From Bryobacterales bacterium (lineage in GTDB: Bacteria; Acidobacteriota; Terriglobia; Bryobacterales; Bryobacteraceae), in NCBI GenBank assembly GCA_019261985.1, contig JAFAQY010000061.1:1-39712 (forward strand): DNA of 39,712 nt, in the 5' to 3' direction. A program made the translations under genes and the position numbers. The notes under the pieces are model-generated. The model was not told the origin of the DNA. It ran no database searches and saw nothing but the letters and a program-made list of their open reading frames with translations. Below are positions 22,780 through 32,035 of the stretch, in pieces. Each line of letters starts with the position of its first letter. Positions within the stretch are counted from its first letter, which is position 1.

Positions 22780-23667
22780 ATGGTCAAGCTTCACGGCATT
22801 TTCCCGCCCGTCGCCACTCCCTTCGATCACAAAGGCGACCTTTACACGGTCAAGGTCCGCCACAACATCGAAAAATGGAACAAGACGCCGCTCGCGGGGT
22901 ACGCTGTCTGCGGCTCGACGGGCGAGAGCGTCTATCTCACTACCGAAGAAAAGATCAAGATGTGGGAGTGGGTCGCCGAATACGCCGATTCCACCAAAAT
23001 CCTGATCGCAGGAACAGGCGTCGAGAGCGTTCGCGAAACGGTTGCGCTTACGAACCACGCCGCCGAGCTCGGATATAAAGTCGCGATGGTCCGCACGCCG
23101 TTCTATTACCGCAATCTGATCAACAAGGCTGAACCGCAGGCGCTGTTTTTCCGCGCCGTGGCCGATCAGGCCAAGATTCCGGTAATGATTTACAACTGGC
23201 CGCAGATAACGGGAGTGGACATTATGCCGGAAGTTGTCGCGGCGCTATCCGAGCATCCCAATATCATCGCGATTAAGGAAAGCTCGGGAAGCCTGGAAAA
23301 AGTGATGCAGATGATTCGCGACACCAAGCCGGGATTTCAAGTGCTCACCGGCACCGCCCCCACGCTCGCGCCATCGTTGGCCGTAGGCTGCGTAGGCGCG
23401 GTGCTTGCGTTTGCCAATGCCGCTCCGTACGCGGCGGTCAGCATCTGGGAAGCGCATCGCACCCGCGAAAGCGCGGCGGCGCTCGACTGGCAAAACCGCA
23501 TAGCCCGTGCCGCACAGCTCGTGACGACTAAGTACGGCATCCCCGGATTGAAGTATGCGATGGATTTGAACGGCTACTATGGAGGTCCTCCGCGCCTGCC
23601 GTTAGTTCCCATCGGCCAAGCTCAGCAGAAGGAAATTCAACAGGCATTCGACGGGATTAAAGGCTGA
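22780..23667 (+). CDS. Dihydrodipicolinate synthase (DapA) family aldolase
   Basis: 295 residues. The TIM-barrel family motifs are intact: IFPPVATPFD, CGSTGES (45-50, carboxylate-binding), the YNWP motif with Tyr138, and IIAIKESSG with the Schiff-base Lys166, followed by VLTGTAPTLAPSLAVGCVG. Members include dihydrodipicolinate synthase, 4-hydroxy-2-oxoglutarate aldolase and sugar-acid lyases. The sequence alone does not decide which, and no lysine or sugar genes are near, so only the class I aldolase role on pyruvate-type substrates is supported. The ATG has no strong binding site and sits seven bases after the atp hairpin. Confidence 0.9.
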   Translation: MVKLHGIFPPVATPFDHKGDLYTVKVRHNIEKWNKTPLAGYAVCGSTGESVYLTTEEKIKMWEWVAEYADSTKILIAGTGVESVRETVALTNHAAELGYKVAMVRTPFYYRNLINKAEPQALFFRAVADQAKIPVMIYNWPQITGVDIMPEVVAALSEHPNIIAIKESSGSLEKVMQMIRDTKPGFQVLTGTAPTLAPSLAVGCVGAVLAFANAAPYAAVSIWEAHRTRESAAALDWQNRIARAAQLVTTKYGIPGLKYAMDLNGYYGGPPRLPLVPIGQAQQKEIQQAFDGIKG

Positions 23668-23720
23668 GTGGGGCAGGATGCCGTCCTGCGCGCGATTGCG
23701 AATCGCGCTGGCCAGGGATG
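23668..23720. repeat. Palindromic repeat, copy 5
   Basis: GTGGGGCAGGATGCCGTCCTGC followed by GCGCGATT-GCG-AATCGCGC. It begins at the base after the aldolase stop codon. Confidence 0.75.
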
Positions 23721-23755
23721 GTCGAAAAGGTCGGCAGGCGGCTTAGCACGTATAC

Positions 23756-24472
23756 TTGAATTTGAGGCTTCTCTGCCACGGGCTGCTAGCGGCGCTGGCA
23801 ATTGCGCTGTGTGCATGCGGCAAGCCCGGTAGTCCACCCGAATCCCACACATCGCAGACGTCCCCGCCGTCCGCCGCCCCCGCGCCCGCGGCCGAAAACC
23901 GGCTCGATAATCGCAAGGTGCTGATCGTGTTCGGAGATAGCCTCGCCGCCGGATTTGGCCTGGATGCCGGCCAGAGCTTTCCAGATGATTTGCAGAAGAA
24001 ACTCGACGCACAAGGCTACGGCTGGCGGGTCGTGAATCTTGGCATCAGCGGCGATACCACCGAAGGCGGCGTCTCGCGCATCGATTCCGCTACGTCGCTG
24101 AAGCCATCTATGGTCATCCTGGAGCTTGGCGGGAACGATGGCCTGCGCGGACTTCCGCTGGAAGTCACGCGCAAGAATCTGGAGACGATGATCCAAGCGT
24201 TCCAGAACGCGGGAGCGCGCGTGGTTCTCGCCGGAATGACGCTGCCTCCCAATTACGGAACAAGCTACATCCACGGGTTTGAGCAGGTATACAAGAACCT
24301 CGCGCAACAGTACCATCTGACCTTTATTCCCTTCTTGCTCTCCGATATCGTTACGCCGGACCTCCACTACCTTCAGCGCGATGGCATTCACCCTACCGCG
24401 GAAGGGGCGGAGATTGTATCGGGCACAGTGTTCCGCGCCATCCAACCGCTTCTACGGCAGCCGGTGCGCTAA
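23756..24472 (+). CDS. GDSL/SGNH-family esterase lipoprotein (TesA-like)
   Basis: 238 residues with a TTG start (an in-frame TAG lies just upstream; a second TTG two codons on is possible). The lipobox LALCACGKP places it on a membrane outer face, followed by a Pro/Ser/Ala linker. The SGNH blocks are present: VFGDSLAAGFGLD (catalytic Ser), VVNLGISGDTTEGG (Gly), LELGGNDGLRG (Asn) and DGIHPTAEGAEIV (Asp and His). TesA-type enzymes hydrolyse acyl thioesters and esters. Most TesA are soluble periplasmic proteins, so the lipid anchor is a variation. The following transporter gene is unrelated. Confidence 0.9.
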   Translation: MNLRLLCHGLLAALAIALCACGKPGSPPESHTSQTSPPSAAPAPAAENRLDNRKVLIVFGDSLAAGFGLDAGQSFPDDLQKKLDAQGYGWRVVNLGISGDTTEGGVSRIDSATSLKPSMVILELGGNDGLRGLPLEVTRKNLETMIQAFQNAGARVVLAGMTLPPNYGTSYIHGFEQVYKNLAQQYHLTFIPFLLSDIVTPDLHYLQRDGIHPTAEGAEIVSGTVFRAIQPLLRQPVR

Positions 24473-24487
24473 TATAACGGTTCGCTC

Positions 24488-25207
24488 ATGAGTTCGTTAA
24501 CGGAAAAACCTCCGGCTGTACAGGCGCGCGACCTGCGCACCTACCGCCACTTCGATACGCTGCTGGCGATTTTCATAGTAGTGCTGCTGATCTCGAATCT
24601 GGTGGGGCAAAAGCTGTGCTCCATTGGGCCATTTGTGGTCAGCGGAGCGCAAATCCTGTTCCCCATCACCTACATCTTTGGCGATGTGTTCACGGAGGTC
24701 TACGGCTATTCGGCATCACGCCGCGCCATCTGGCTTGGATTTCTCGCGAACGGGTTATTAGCCGTAATGGGATTGATTACGGTCTGGCTTCCGCCGGCGC
24801 CCGGCTGGAAAAATCAAGAAGCGTTTCAAACGGTTTTTTATCAGATCCCGCGATTGATCGTCGCGAGTCTTGTCGCATACTGGTGCGGCGAATTCGCCAA
24901 TTCCTTTACGCTCGCGAAGATGAAGCTGTGGACAAATGGCCGGATGTTGTGGACGCGAACGGTCGGATCCACCGTAGTCGGCCAGTTCGTGGATACGCTG
25001 CTGCTCTACGCGATCGGCTTCCTCGGCACAGCTCCGGTCAAAACGCTTGCGATCGGAGTGGCCTCCGCTTACTTGTTCAAAGTCATCTATGAAGTAGTGG
25101 CGACTCCGCTCACGTACGCGGTGGTTGGATTTTTGAAGCGAACGGAAGGATTAGACGCGTTTGACTTCAAGAGCAACTTCAATCCGTTCCGGTTCTCTCC
25201 GCACTAG
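24488..25207 (+). CDS. Queuosine precursor transporter (YhhQ/VUT family)
   Basis: 239 residues with about six membrane helices. ISNLVGQKLCSIGPFVVSGA, FPITYIFGDVFTEVYGYSAS and VGQFVDTLLLYAIGFLG are the VUT-1 family (YhhQ) blocks. YhhQ imports preQ0/preQ1 or queuine bases for queuosine tRNA modification. TATAAC lies nine bases before the ATG and no binding site is visible, suggesting a leaderless or very short leader. The 3' end overlaps the antiporter gene by 29 bases, tail to tail. Confidence 0.9.
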   Translation: MSSLTEKPPAVQARDLRTYRHFDTLLAIFIVVLLISNLVGQKLCSIGPFVVSGAQILFPITYIFGDVFTEVYGYSASRRAIWLGFLANGLLAVMGLITVWLPPAPGWKNQEAFQTVFYQIPRLIVASLVAYWCGEFANSFTLAKMKLWTNGRMLWTRTVGSTVVGQFVDTLLLYAIGFLGTAPVKTLAIGVASAYLFKVIYEVVATPLTYAVVGFLKRTEGLDAFDFKSNFNPFRFSPH

Positions 25208-26405
25208 GAACTGCCAGCGCTGGAGAGGGAATCTCCCCGACGGCCCGCAACAACGGCGCGATCGTCAAGCCTTGAACAAAGATCGAAAACGCAACTACCG
25301 CGAAGCTGACTCGCACAATCGACTCGCGCCCGGGGATGTTGGGAGGAAGGCCAAGAACCAGCGCCAGCGCCAGCGCGCCTCGCAGTCCGCCCCAAAACAG
25401 AACATGTTGATGCCGGCGGCTTACTCGCAAGGACGATTTCTCGAATAACAGGCATAGCGGATAAACCGCGGCCGCCCGCCCCAGTGTCACCACCGCAATC
25501 GCACTGATCACCGCCACCCAAACCGGCCCGAATTGTTGGCTCGCATCTTCGATTCCGATCAGCAGGAATATAAGCGAGTTCGCCAGGAACGCCGCATATT
25601 CCCAAAAGTTCTGTACGGCTTCCCTGCCCCGTTTCGAGAGAAGCCCGGGTTCGGTCATATTGCCCAGCATCAACCCGACGGTAATCGTCGCAAAGACGCC
25701 CGACAGGTGCAGCGTATCGGCCAGCAAAAACGACCCATACGCGGCGATCATCGTACACACAGTTTCCACCAGGTGGTCTCCCGTGCGCACAATCAAAAAA
25801 AGCACCAGTTGGCCTACTACGGCTCCGCATAATATTCCTCCGGCGGTGTTGAGCAACGCGGTCCACAGGGCCTGCGGCGCGGAAATACTCTGGCCGGCTG
25901 CCAAAGCCACGGCGATGCCGAAGCCGACCGCGGCGGTGCCATCGTTCAGCAGGCTTTCCGCCTCAACCAGCAAACGCAACCGGCCATGCGCATGAGCTTC
26001 ACGGAACACCGCGATGACCGACACTGGGTCGGTGGCTGCGATCAAAACGCCGAAAACCAGCGCGCTCAGCCACTCCCATCGGGCAAGGTAGTGCATCCCG
26101 ACGGTCGTGATCGCCGCCGATATCAGCACACCCAGAGTGGCCAGCACCGCGATGACCGGCAAATCCCGCCGGAATTCCTTCCAGCGAAGATAAAAGGCTG
26201 CCTCGAAAAGCAGCGGCGGAAGAAGACCCGTAAAGATCAGATCCTTGGTGAGAGCGATTTTCGGAGCAAAGGGCAGCAGCGCGACACCAATGCCGGCCGC
26301 CACCAATCCGACGGCGTAAGGAAGCTTTAGCCGTCGGGTAACCATTGCGACCAGAGCCGCGATTAGCAGCAGCAGCAGGGCTTCCCTTTCGAAGTTCTGG
26401 TCCAT
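25179..26405 (-). CDS. CPA1-family Na+/H+ antiporter
   Basis: 408 residues from ATG 26405 (an upstream ATG at 26453 is in frame but adds 16 unlike residues). About twelve membrane helices. LIAATDPVSVIAVFREAHAH contains the Asp of the CPA1 ion site, and LLVEAESLLNDGTAAVGFGI is the second signature (E-x-x-L-N-D-G-T). GLLPPLLFEAAFYLRWKEFR and FWGGLRGALALALVLGLP complete the pattern. Such exchangers expel Na+ (or K+) in return for protons. The Na+-type ligands of atpE make a sodium link attractive but untested. Confidence 0.92.
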   Translation of the reverse strand: MDQNFEREALLLLLIAALVAMVTRRLKLPYAVGLVAAGIGVALLPFAPKIALTKDLIFTGLLPPLLFEAAFYLRWKEFRRDLPVIAVLATLGVLISAAITTVGMHYLARWEWLSALVFGVLIAATDPVSVIAVFREAHAHGRLRLLVEAESLLNDGTAAVGFGIAVALAAGQSISAPQALWTALLNTAGGILCGAVVGQLVLFLIVRTGDHLVETVCTMIAAYGSFLLADTLHLSGVFATITVGLMLGNMTEPGLLSKRGREAVQNFWEYAAFLANSLIFLLIGIEDASQQFGPVWVAVISAIAVVTLGRAAAVYPLCLLFEKSSLRVSRRHQHVLFWGGLRGALALALVLGLPPNIPGRESIVRVSFAVVAFSIFVQGLTIAPLLRAVGEIPSPALAVPSAERTGTD

Positions 26406-26527
26406 AGACCGCTGATTTATGGTCCCACGAGCCAGGAATTCTGAACCGTGCATTCCTCAAAACGGCTTCTGGACGGCAGCGCGCCTGGTGGTATGTTAAG
26501 AAAATCTCAAACTCTGGAGGCTGTTCC

Positions 26528-28594
26528 ATGCTGAACCAACGCCGCATTGCCGCTTGCGCGATCTTGCTCGTACCTATGGTTCTCAGCTCCTGCAATCGGA
26601 GCGCGATCATTGACGATGCCAGGCTCCGAAGCGCGGAGCAGGATTCCGGCAACTGGCTCATGTACGGCCGCACTTACGACGACCATCGCTTCAGCCCGCT
26701 GAATCAGGTCAACGATCAGACGGTTGGGAAGCTCGGGTTGATGTGGAGCCGCGAGCTGAACACCACCCGCGGGCTGGAAGCGACGCCGCTCATCGAGGAT
26801 GGCGTGATCTACACCACCGGATCGTGGAGCATCGTATACGCGATCGACGCCAAAACCGGCGACGTCCGCTGGACGTACGATCCCAAAACGCCGCGCGAGC
26901 GCGCGTATTTCATCTGCTGCGATGTGGTCAATCGGGGAGTTGCGCTGTACCGCGGCAAAGTGTACGTGGGCACCCTGGACGGAAGGCTGATCGCTCTCGA
27001 TGAACACACCGGGATGCTCGTGTGGACCGCCGCGACAACCGATCCCGACAAGCCGTATTCCATCACCAGCGCTCCGCGCATCGCCGGCGGCTTGGTGGTC
27101 ATCGGCAATGCGGGATCGGAGTACGGCGTCCGCGGCTATGTCTCCGCATACGACGCCGAGACAGGAAAGATGGCCTGGCGAACCTACACCGTGCCCGGAG
27201 ATCCATCGAAAGGATTCGAGTCGAAGGCCATCGAAGCCGCCGCGAAAACCTGGCAGGGGAACTGGTGGAATGCCGGCGGCGGCGGGACGGCTTGGGAAGG
27301 GACAGCGTACGACCCAGCGCTCGATCTTGTCTACTTCGGAACAGGAAATGCGACAGCCTGGTATCGCGCGCTGCGAGGATCCAGCGTCAGCGATAACCTC
27401 TACACGGCGTCCATCGTAGCCGTTCATGCGAAAAACGGCGAGCTCGCCTGGTATTTCCAAACCACTCCCGGCGATAACTGGGACTTCGATGCAACCCAGC
27501 CCTTGCTGCAAGCCGACCTCACGATCGGAGGGCGCCAGCGCAAGACAATTATGCAGGCAAACAAGAACGGATTCTTCTACGTGCTCGACCGGGAAACCGG
27601 AGAATTCATTTCGGGCGCCCCGTTTGTGAACGGCGTCACCTGGGCATCCGGGCTTGACGGCAAAACCGGCCGCCCCGCGGAAACGCAAACAGCCTACGAC
27701 GGCGCTAAAGCCGTGCTGGTCTCGCCCGATCCTGGCGGCGGACACAATTGGAACCCGATGGCGTTTAGCCCCGCTACCGGCTTTGTCTATGTGCCCGCGA
27801 GGGTGGGCACGCATTTTGTGCACGCCCCCAAGCCGAAATGGCAATACAATCCGGATCGAGACAATGTGGGCGGGGATGAGGCCTACGACGGGCCTCTATA
27901 CCGCCAGATCGCGTCAGCGCCGCCGCCGAGCGGTGATCTGGTGGCCTGGGACCCGATCGCGCAACGCGCAGCTTGGCGGGTGAACTTCGGAGCGGGCACT
28001 GAACCCGGTGGGGTCCTCGCCACCGCGGGCAATCTCGTTTTTGTGGGACGCTCCGACGGCGTCTTGCTCGCTTACCGCGCGACCGACGGAAAGGAGCTCT
28101 GGCAGGCCAAGACGGGCACCGGCATTATGGCGCCGCCCGTGACCTACACAGTCGATGGCGCCCAATACATCTCCGTGTTAGCGGGATGGGGCGGCCCCGA
28201 CGGCCTCAGGGGCGGGTATAACGGCAAGTCGGGGTTTGGGCGAATCGTGACGTTTGCGATCGGCGGATCGGCTACGTTGAACCCGCCCGCTTACGGCCAT
28301 AACGGTCCGCCCATGCCCGCGATGAGCCTGAATGCATCGCCCGCCATGGTGAAAGAGGGCGGTCAGCTTTTCAATGCTCAGTGCGCGGGGTGCCATGGGC
28401 AGAACGCCGTGGCCGGTCCGCTGCCCGATTTACGCTACGCAAGTAGGGAGACTCACCAGGAATTCGAAGATATCGTGTTGGGAGGCAGCCACGCGACCGT
28501 CGGAATGCCATCGTTTCAAAAGATTCTCACTCCCGCACAGGTGCACGCGATCCAAGCCTATATTCTTTCCCGCGCCCGCGAATCCGCGAAGTAA
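26528..28594 (+). CDS. PQQ-dependent dehydrogenase with C-terminal cytochrome c (quinohemoprotein)
   Basis: 688 residues. GGAGG lies nine bases before the ATG. LVPMVLSSCNRSA is a lipobox (Cys22). The eight-bladed propeller carries the hallmarks of type II alcohol dehydrogenases: GLEATPLIEDGVIYTTGSWS (Glu84), the vicinal cysteines FICCDVV (130-131), AGGGGTAWEGTAYDPALDLV, GDNWDFDATQP and the Trp-docking repeats. The C-terminal cytochrome domain has CAGCH at 619-623 and a Met ligand in GMPSF (660). It oxidises alcohols, aldehydes or sugars in the periplasm and passes electrons to the heme. It is the intact counterpart of the broken gene at 16968. Confidence 0.95.
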   Translation: MLNQRRIAACAILLVPMVLSSCNRSAIIDDARLRSAEQDSGNWLMYGRTYDDHRFSPLNQVNDQTVGKLGLMWSRELNTTRGLEATPLIEDGVIYTTGSWSIVYAIDAKTGDVRWTYDPKTPRERAYFICCDVVNRGVALYRGKVYVGTLDGRLIALDEHTGMLVWTAATTDPDKPYSITSAPRIAGGLVVIGNAGSEYGVRGYVSAYDAETGKMAWRTYTVPGDPSKGFESKAIEAAAKTWQGNWWNAGGGGTAWEGTAYDPALDLVYFGTGNATAWYRALRGSSVSDNLYTASIVAVHAKNGELAWYFQTTPGDNWDFDATQPLLQADLTIGGRQRKTIMQANKNGFFYVLDRETGEFISGAPFVNGVTWASGLDGKTGRPAETQTAYDGAKAVLVSPDPGGGHNWNPMAFSPATGFVYVPARVGTHFVHAPKPKWQYNPDRDNVGGDEAYDGPLYRQIASAPPPSGDLVAWDPIAQRAAWRVNFGAGTEPGGVLATAGNLVFVGRSDGVLLAYRATDGKELWQAKTGTGIMAPPVTYTVDGAQYISVLAGWGGPDGLRGGYNGKSGFGRIVTFAIGGSATLNPPAYGHNGPPMPAMSLNASPAMVKEGGQLFNAQCAGCHGQNAVAGPLPDLRYASRETHQEFEDIVLGGSHATVGMPSFQKILTPAQVHAIQAYILSRARESAK

Positions 28595-28598
28595 AAAT

Positions 28599-28636
28599 GT
28601 GGGGCAGGCTTGAGCCTGCGGCGGGCTTCAGCCCGC
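28599..28636. repeat. Palindromic repeat, copy 6
   Basis: GTGGGGCAGGCTTGAGCCTGC and GCGGGCTTCAGCCCGC. It begins five bases after the quinoprotein stop and may terminate it. A TACAAT (28655-28660) follows it, eight bases before the next ATG. Confidence 0.75.
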
Positions 28637-28667
28637 TTGAGCGTGACGTCCGCCTACAATAGTTATA

Positions 28668-30695
28668 ATGCGTGCATTTGCAGTTCTTCTCGCCGCCTTT
28701 TCCCTGCCGTGCCCCGCCCTTTTGGCACAACAGCAGCCGTTCGATGCGGCGACGATGTGGAAAATCCAGCGTATCAGCGAGCCCGTTCTTTCTCCCGATG
28801 GCCGCCAGGTTGCATTTACGGTCCAAACTCCCGACGTAGAGAAGAACACGAAACCGCAGCAGATTTATTTGGTCCCGGTGGATGGCGGGACGCCGCGGCA
28901 GATTACCCAGGATGGAACGCAAAACGAGCGGCCGCGTTGGTCGCCGGACGGCAAGCAGATCTATTTCATTTCGGACCGCGGCGGATCCTCCCAGATTTGG
29001 GTAATGAACGCCGATGGGTCGCGCGCGAATCAAATCACCCGTCTCTCCACCGAAGCCGGCGGCGTGATGGTATCGCCGGACGGCAAGCGCCTGGTGTTCC
29101 TATCCAATGTCTTTCCCGAGTGCGGCGCCGATGACCCCTGCAACAAGCGGAAACTCGATGAGGAGGCAAAGAGCAAGACCAAGGCCCGGATTTACACATC
29201 TTTGCTGTACCGGCATTGGACCGAATGGGAAAGCAAGCGCCGCCAACACATTTTAGCCATCGATACAGACGGCGGCGACATGAAAGACCTTACGCCTGGG
29301 ACTCGCGACGCGCCGCCCTTTTCGCTCGGCGGCCAGGATAACTATGCGATTTCGCCGGACTCAATGGAACTCGCGTATGTGATGAATTCCGATCCCGAGC
29401 CCGCCACCAGCACCAATTCGGACGTCTACACCATTTCGCTAAACGGCGGCGAATCGAAAAAAATCACTACCGGGCTCGGCGCGGATGAGACGCCGCTGTA
29501 CTCGCCCGACGGCAAATATCTGGCGTTCCGCTCGCAAGCTCGCGCGGGCTATGAAAGCGACCGCTGGCGGTTGCTGGTGCTTGAGCGCGCCACCGGGCGC
29601 ACGACGAATTTGACCGAGGCGCTGGATCGATGGGTCGGATACATCACCTGGTCGCCCGATTCCAGCCGCATCTTTTTCACCATGGAAGATCGCGGGCGCG
29701 AAAACCTGCACATGATCCCGGTGACCGGCGGCGGCGTGCGGAACATTATCACGGGCCCGTCCAGCCTGGATGACGTGCAATTCACGTCCGACGGCCGCGC
29801 GATGATTTACACCGAACAAAGCGGCTCGCATCCGGCCGAGATTTATCGCGCGCTTTCTTCCGGCGGTACAGGCGTTGCATTAACGCATTTGAACGATGCG
29901 CTGCTTTCGCGAGCCACCTTGACTCCGCTCGAAGAGACGTATGTCGAAAGCACGGATAAGACTCGGATCCACGCATTCATCGTTAAGCCCCCGGGGTTCA
30001 CGGAAACCCGCAAGTATCCGGTGCTATTCCTCATTCACGGCGGACCGCAAGGCGCGTGGGGCGAATCATGGACGTATCGTTGGAACGCTCAGGTATTCGC
30101 GGGCGCGGGTTATTTAGTGGTGATGCCGAATCCGCGCGGCTCCACGGGTTACGGGCAGAAGTTTATCGACGAAATCAACGGCGATTGGGGCGGCAGGCCG
30201 TACGACGACATCATGGCCGTAGTGGATTATGTGTCCGCCTTGAAGTATGCCGACCCGGACCACATGGCCGCCGCGGGCGCTTCCTATGGCGGCTACATGA
30301 TCGACTGGCTGCTCGGGCACACGAATCGTTTTAAGGTCATGGTTTCGCATGATGGCGTATTCGACCTCCGCAGCATGGCGCTATCCACCGAGGAGCTGTG
30401 GTTCCCCCTGTGGGAATTCAAGGGGACGCCTTGGGATAATCCCGAAATGTACGAGCGCTGGTCGCCCAGTAATTTCGTGAAGGATTTCAAAACGCCAACT
30501 CTCGTGGTGCATGGCGACCTCGATTACCGCGTGCCGCTCGATCAAGGCTTGCAGTTGTACACCGCCTTGCAGTTGCAGAAGGTGCCTTCCAAGCTGCTGG
30601 TATTTCCCGATGAAGGCCACTGGGTTTTGAAGCCGCAGAACAGTTTGCTCTGGTACAAACAGGTCCTTGAGTGGATCGGCGAGTGGATCAAGTAG
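28668..30695 (+). CDS. Exported S9-family prolyl oligopeptidase (acylaminoacyl/DPP-like)
   Basis: 675 residues. A signal peptide (FAVLLAAFSLPCPALLAQ) leads to a WD-like beta-propeller with repeated SPDGK blades (LSPDGRQVAF, WSPDGKQIYF, VSPDGKRLVF, YSPDGKYLAF, WSPDSSRIFF) over residues ~35-420. The C-terminal alpha/beta-hydrolase domain holds GASYGGYMIDW with Ser539, HGDLDYRVP with Asp619, and DEGHWV with His651. The family cleaves short peptides, often after Pro or at blocked N-termini. No Shine-Dalgarno is visible; TACAAT lies seven bases before the ATG. The last codons overlap the start of the next gene. Confidence 0.93.
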   Translation: MRAFAVLLAAFSLPCPALLAQQQPFDAATMWKIQRISEPVLSPDGRQVAFTVQTPDVEKNTKPQQIYLVPVDGGTPRQITQDGTQNERPRWSPDGKQIYFISDRGGSSQIWVMNADGSRANQITRLSTEAGGVMVSPDGKRLVFLSNVFPECGADDPCNKRKLDEEAKSKTKARIYTSLLYRHWTEWESKRRQHILAIDTDGGDMKDLTPGTRDAPPFSLGGQDNYAISPDSMELAYVMNSDPEPATSTNSDVYTISLNGGESKKITTGLGADETPLYSPDGKYLAFRSQARAGYESDRWRLLVLERATGRTTNLTEALDRWVGYITWSPDSSRIFFTMEDRGRENLHMIPVTGGGVRNIITGPSSLDDVQFTSDGRAMIYTEQSGSHPAEIYRALSSGGTGVALTHLNDALLSRATLTPLEETYVESTDKTRIHAFIVKPPGFTETRKYPVLFLIHGGPQGAWGESWTYRWNAQVFAGAGYLVVMPNPRGSTGYGQKFIDEINGDWGGRPYDDIMAVVDYVSALKYADPDHMAAAGASYGGYMIDWLLGHTNRFKVMVSHDGVFDLRSMALSTEELWFPLWEFKGTPWDNPEMYERWSPSNFVKDFKTPTLVVHGDLDYRVPLDQGLQLYTALQLQKVPSKLLVFPDEGHWVLKPQNSLLWYKQVLEWIGEWIK

Positions 30696-32035
30696 CCCGA
30701 GGCCTCTTCGCCATCGCGGCGATTGCTCTGGCCGCTTGCTCGCCCGAAGCTCGATTGCGGCGGACGCTCGCGATGCAGACCACGGGCGTGATTCACCTGC
30801 CGCCAGGTGAAATCGAAATATCGTATGAACTACAAATCGCACCGCAGGCGCGCGATCTCGAACTCGTCGGCTCGGGCACAGTGCTCAAAGCAAGCCCAAA
30901 TTTTCGCGGCCGCGCCTTGTTAGTGGGCGAAAACGTGCACCGCGTTCGCCTCCGCGATTTCAGCGTAGACGGAAACCGCGCCGCGCTCGCAAAGCCGCTG
31001 GCCATGGCGCCTCCCGAAAACGCGTTCCGTATCTGGTATCCCGATAATGGCTTGCTCTTCGATCGGGTTGACGGTCTTCAGATATCAAACCTGCATTTCT
31101 CGAACATCGTCAATTTTCCAATCCTGGTGAGCCGGTCTTCGGATATCGACATTTCGAGCGCGACGATTGAAGACAGCGGCTCGCGTAACGCGCTTGGGCG
31201 CAACAATCTGAGCGGCGGCATTTTGATCGAGGAGGGATCGTCGAATTTCAAAGTGCGGCGCAGTAGCTTTCGGCGGATATTGGGGAACGGATTGTGGACT
31301 CATTCGCTTTTTACCTCCCGCCGCTTGGAAAATGGATTGTTTGCAGATAACACATTCGATACCATTGGCCGCGACGCAATCCAGGTCGGCCAGGCGACTC
31401 GTATTCGCGTCGAAGACAACACTGGCTCCAACATCGGCTTTCCGCTGGATGTTGTCGATGTGGAAAACGGCGGAGTGCCGGTGGCAATCGATACATCCGG
31501 CGATGTCGATACCAGCACTTATGAGCGCAATCGCTTTAATGAAGTGAATGGAAAATGCTTCGATCTCGACGGCTTTCACGATGGAGCCGTTCGCAATAAC
31601 GAATGCACCGACCGCAAGCGGGCCGAAGATTACCCTTTTGGACATTTCGGAATCGTGATGAACAACACTGACCCGCGCGTCCAAGCGCAAAACATCGACA
31701 TCTCGGGTAATCTGATCGACGGCATGAAATACGGCGGACTGTTTTTAATGGGCAGCGGCCATTCGATCGTCGGAAACCGGTTCCTGAATCTGAATACGGC
31801 CGGATGCAACGAAAGCGCGCCTCGCATTCCGTGCATATACAAGCAGGACGAGCCTGAAATGCTCGAAAGCGGCATTTATCTCGGGCGTGGGGTCGCGCGG
31901 CTGCAGGAGACACGCGGAAACACGATTCGCGGCAACCGCATTACCGGGCACAAAATGAGCACGCGCTGTATTCACGCGGGTCCCGGCGTAACCAACGGCG
32001 CAAATACGATCGAGGGGAACGATTGTGCCGATTGA
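30671..32035 (+). CDS. Right-handed beta-helix lipoprotein
   Basis: 454 residues with a GTG start at 30671 or 30683, overlapping the peptidase end. IAAIALAACSPEA is a lipobox. The rest is a parallel beta-helix: repeated short strands with Asn-rich turns (VDGNRA, NLSGGILIEEGSSNFKVRRS, FGIVMNNTDPRVQAQNIDIS, GNLIDGMKYGGLFLMG, NTIRGNRITGHK). The fold is shared by pectate lyases, alginate epimerases and phage tailspikes. Without a recognisable catalytic set I cannot name an activity. It overlaps the next gene by 11 bases, which suggests a joint role with the Wzt-like protein in surface polysaccharide handling (inference). Confidence 0.85.
   Translation: MDRRVDQVARGLFAIAAIALAACSPEARLRRTLAMQTTGVIHLPPGEIEISYELQIAPQARDLELVGSGTVLKASPNFRGRALLVGENVHRVRLRDFSVDGNRAALAKPLAMAPPENAFRIWYPDNGLLFDRVDGLQISNLHFSNIVNFPILVSRSSDIDISSATIEDSGSRNALGRNNLSGGILIEEGSSNFKVRRSSFRRILGNGLWTHSLFTSRRLENGLFADNTFDTIGRDAIQVGQATRIRVEDNTGSNIGFPLDVVDVENGGVPVAIDTSGDVDTSTYERNRFNEVNGKCFDLDGFHDGAVRNNECTDRKRAEDYPFGHFGIVMNNTDPRVQAQNIDISGNLIDGMKYGGLFLMGSGHSIVGNRFLNLNTAGCNESAPRIPCIYKQDEPEMLESGIYLGRGVARLQETRGNTIRGNRITGHKMSTRCIHAGPGVTNGANTIEGNDCAD

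Noticed and set aside
26507-27844. Minus-strand frame of 445 residues opposite the quinoprotein dehydrogenase
   Set aside because: Very long but antisense to an intact gene with all family motifs; typical for high G+C third-position bias.
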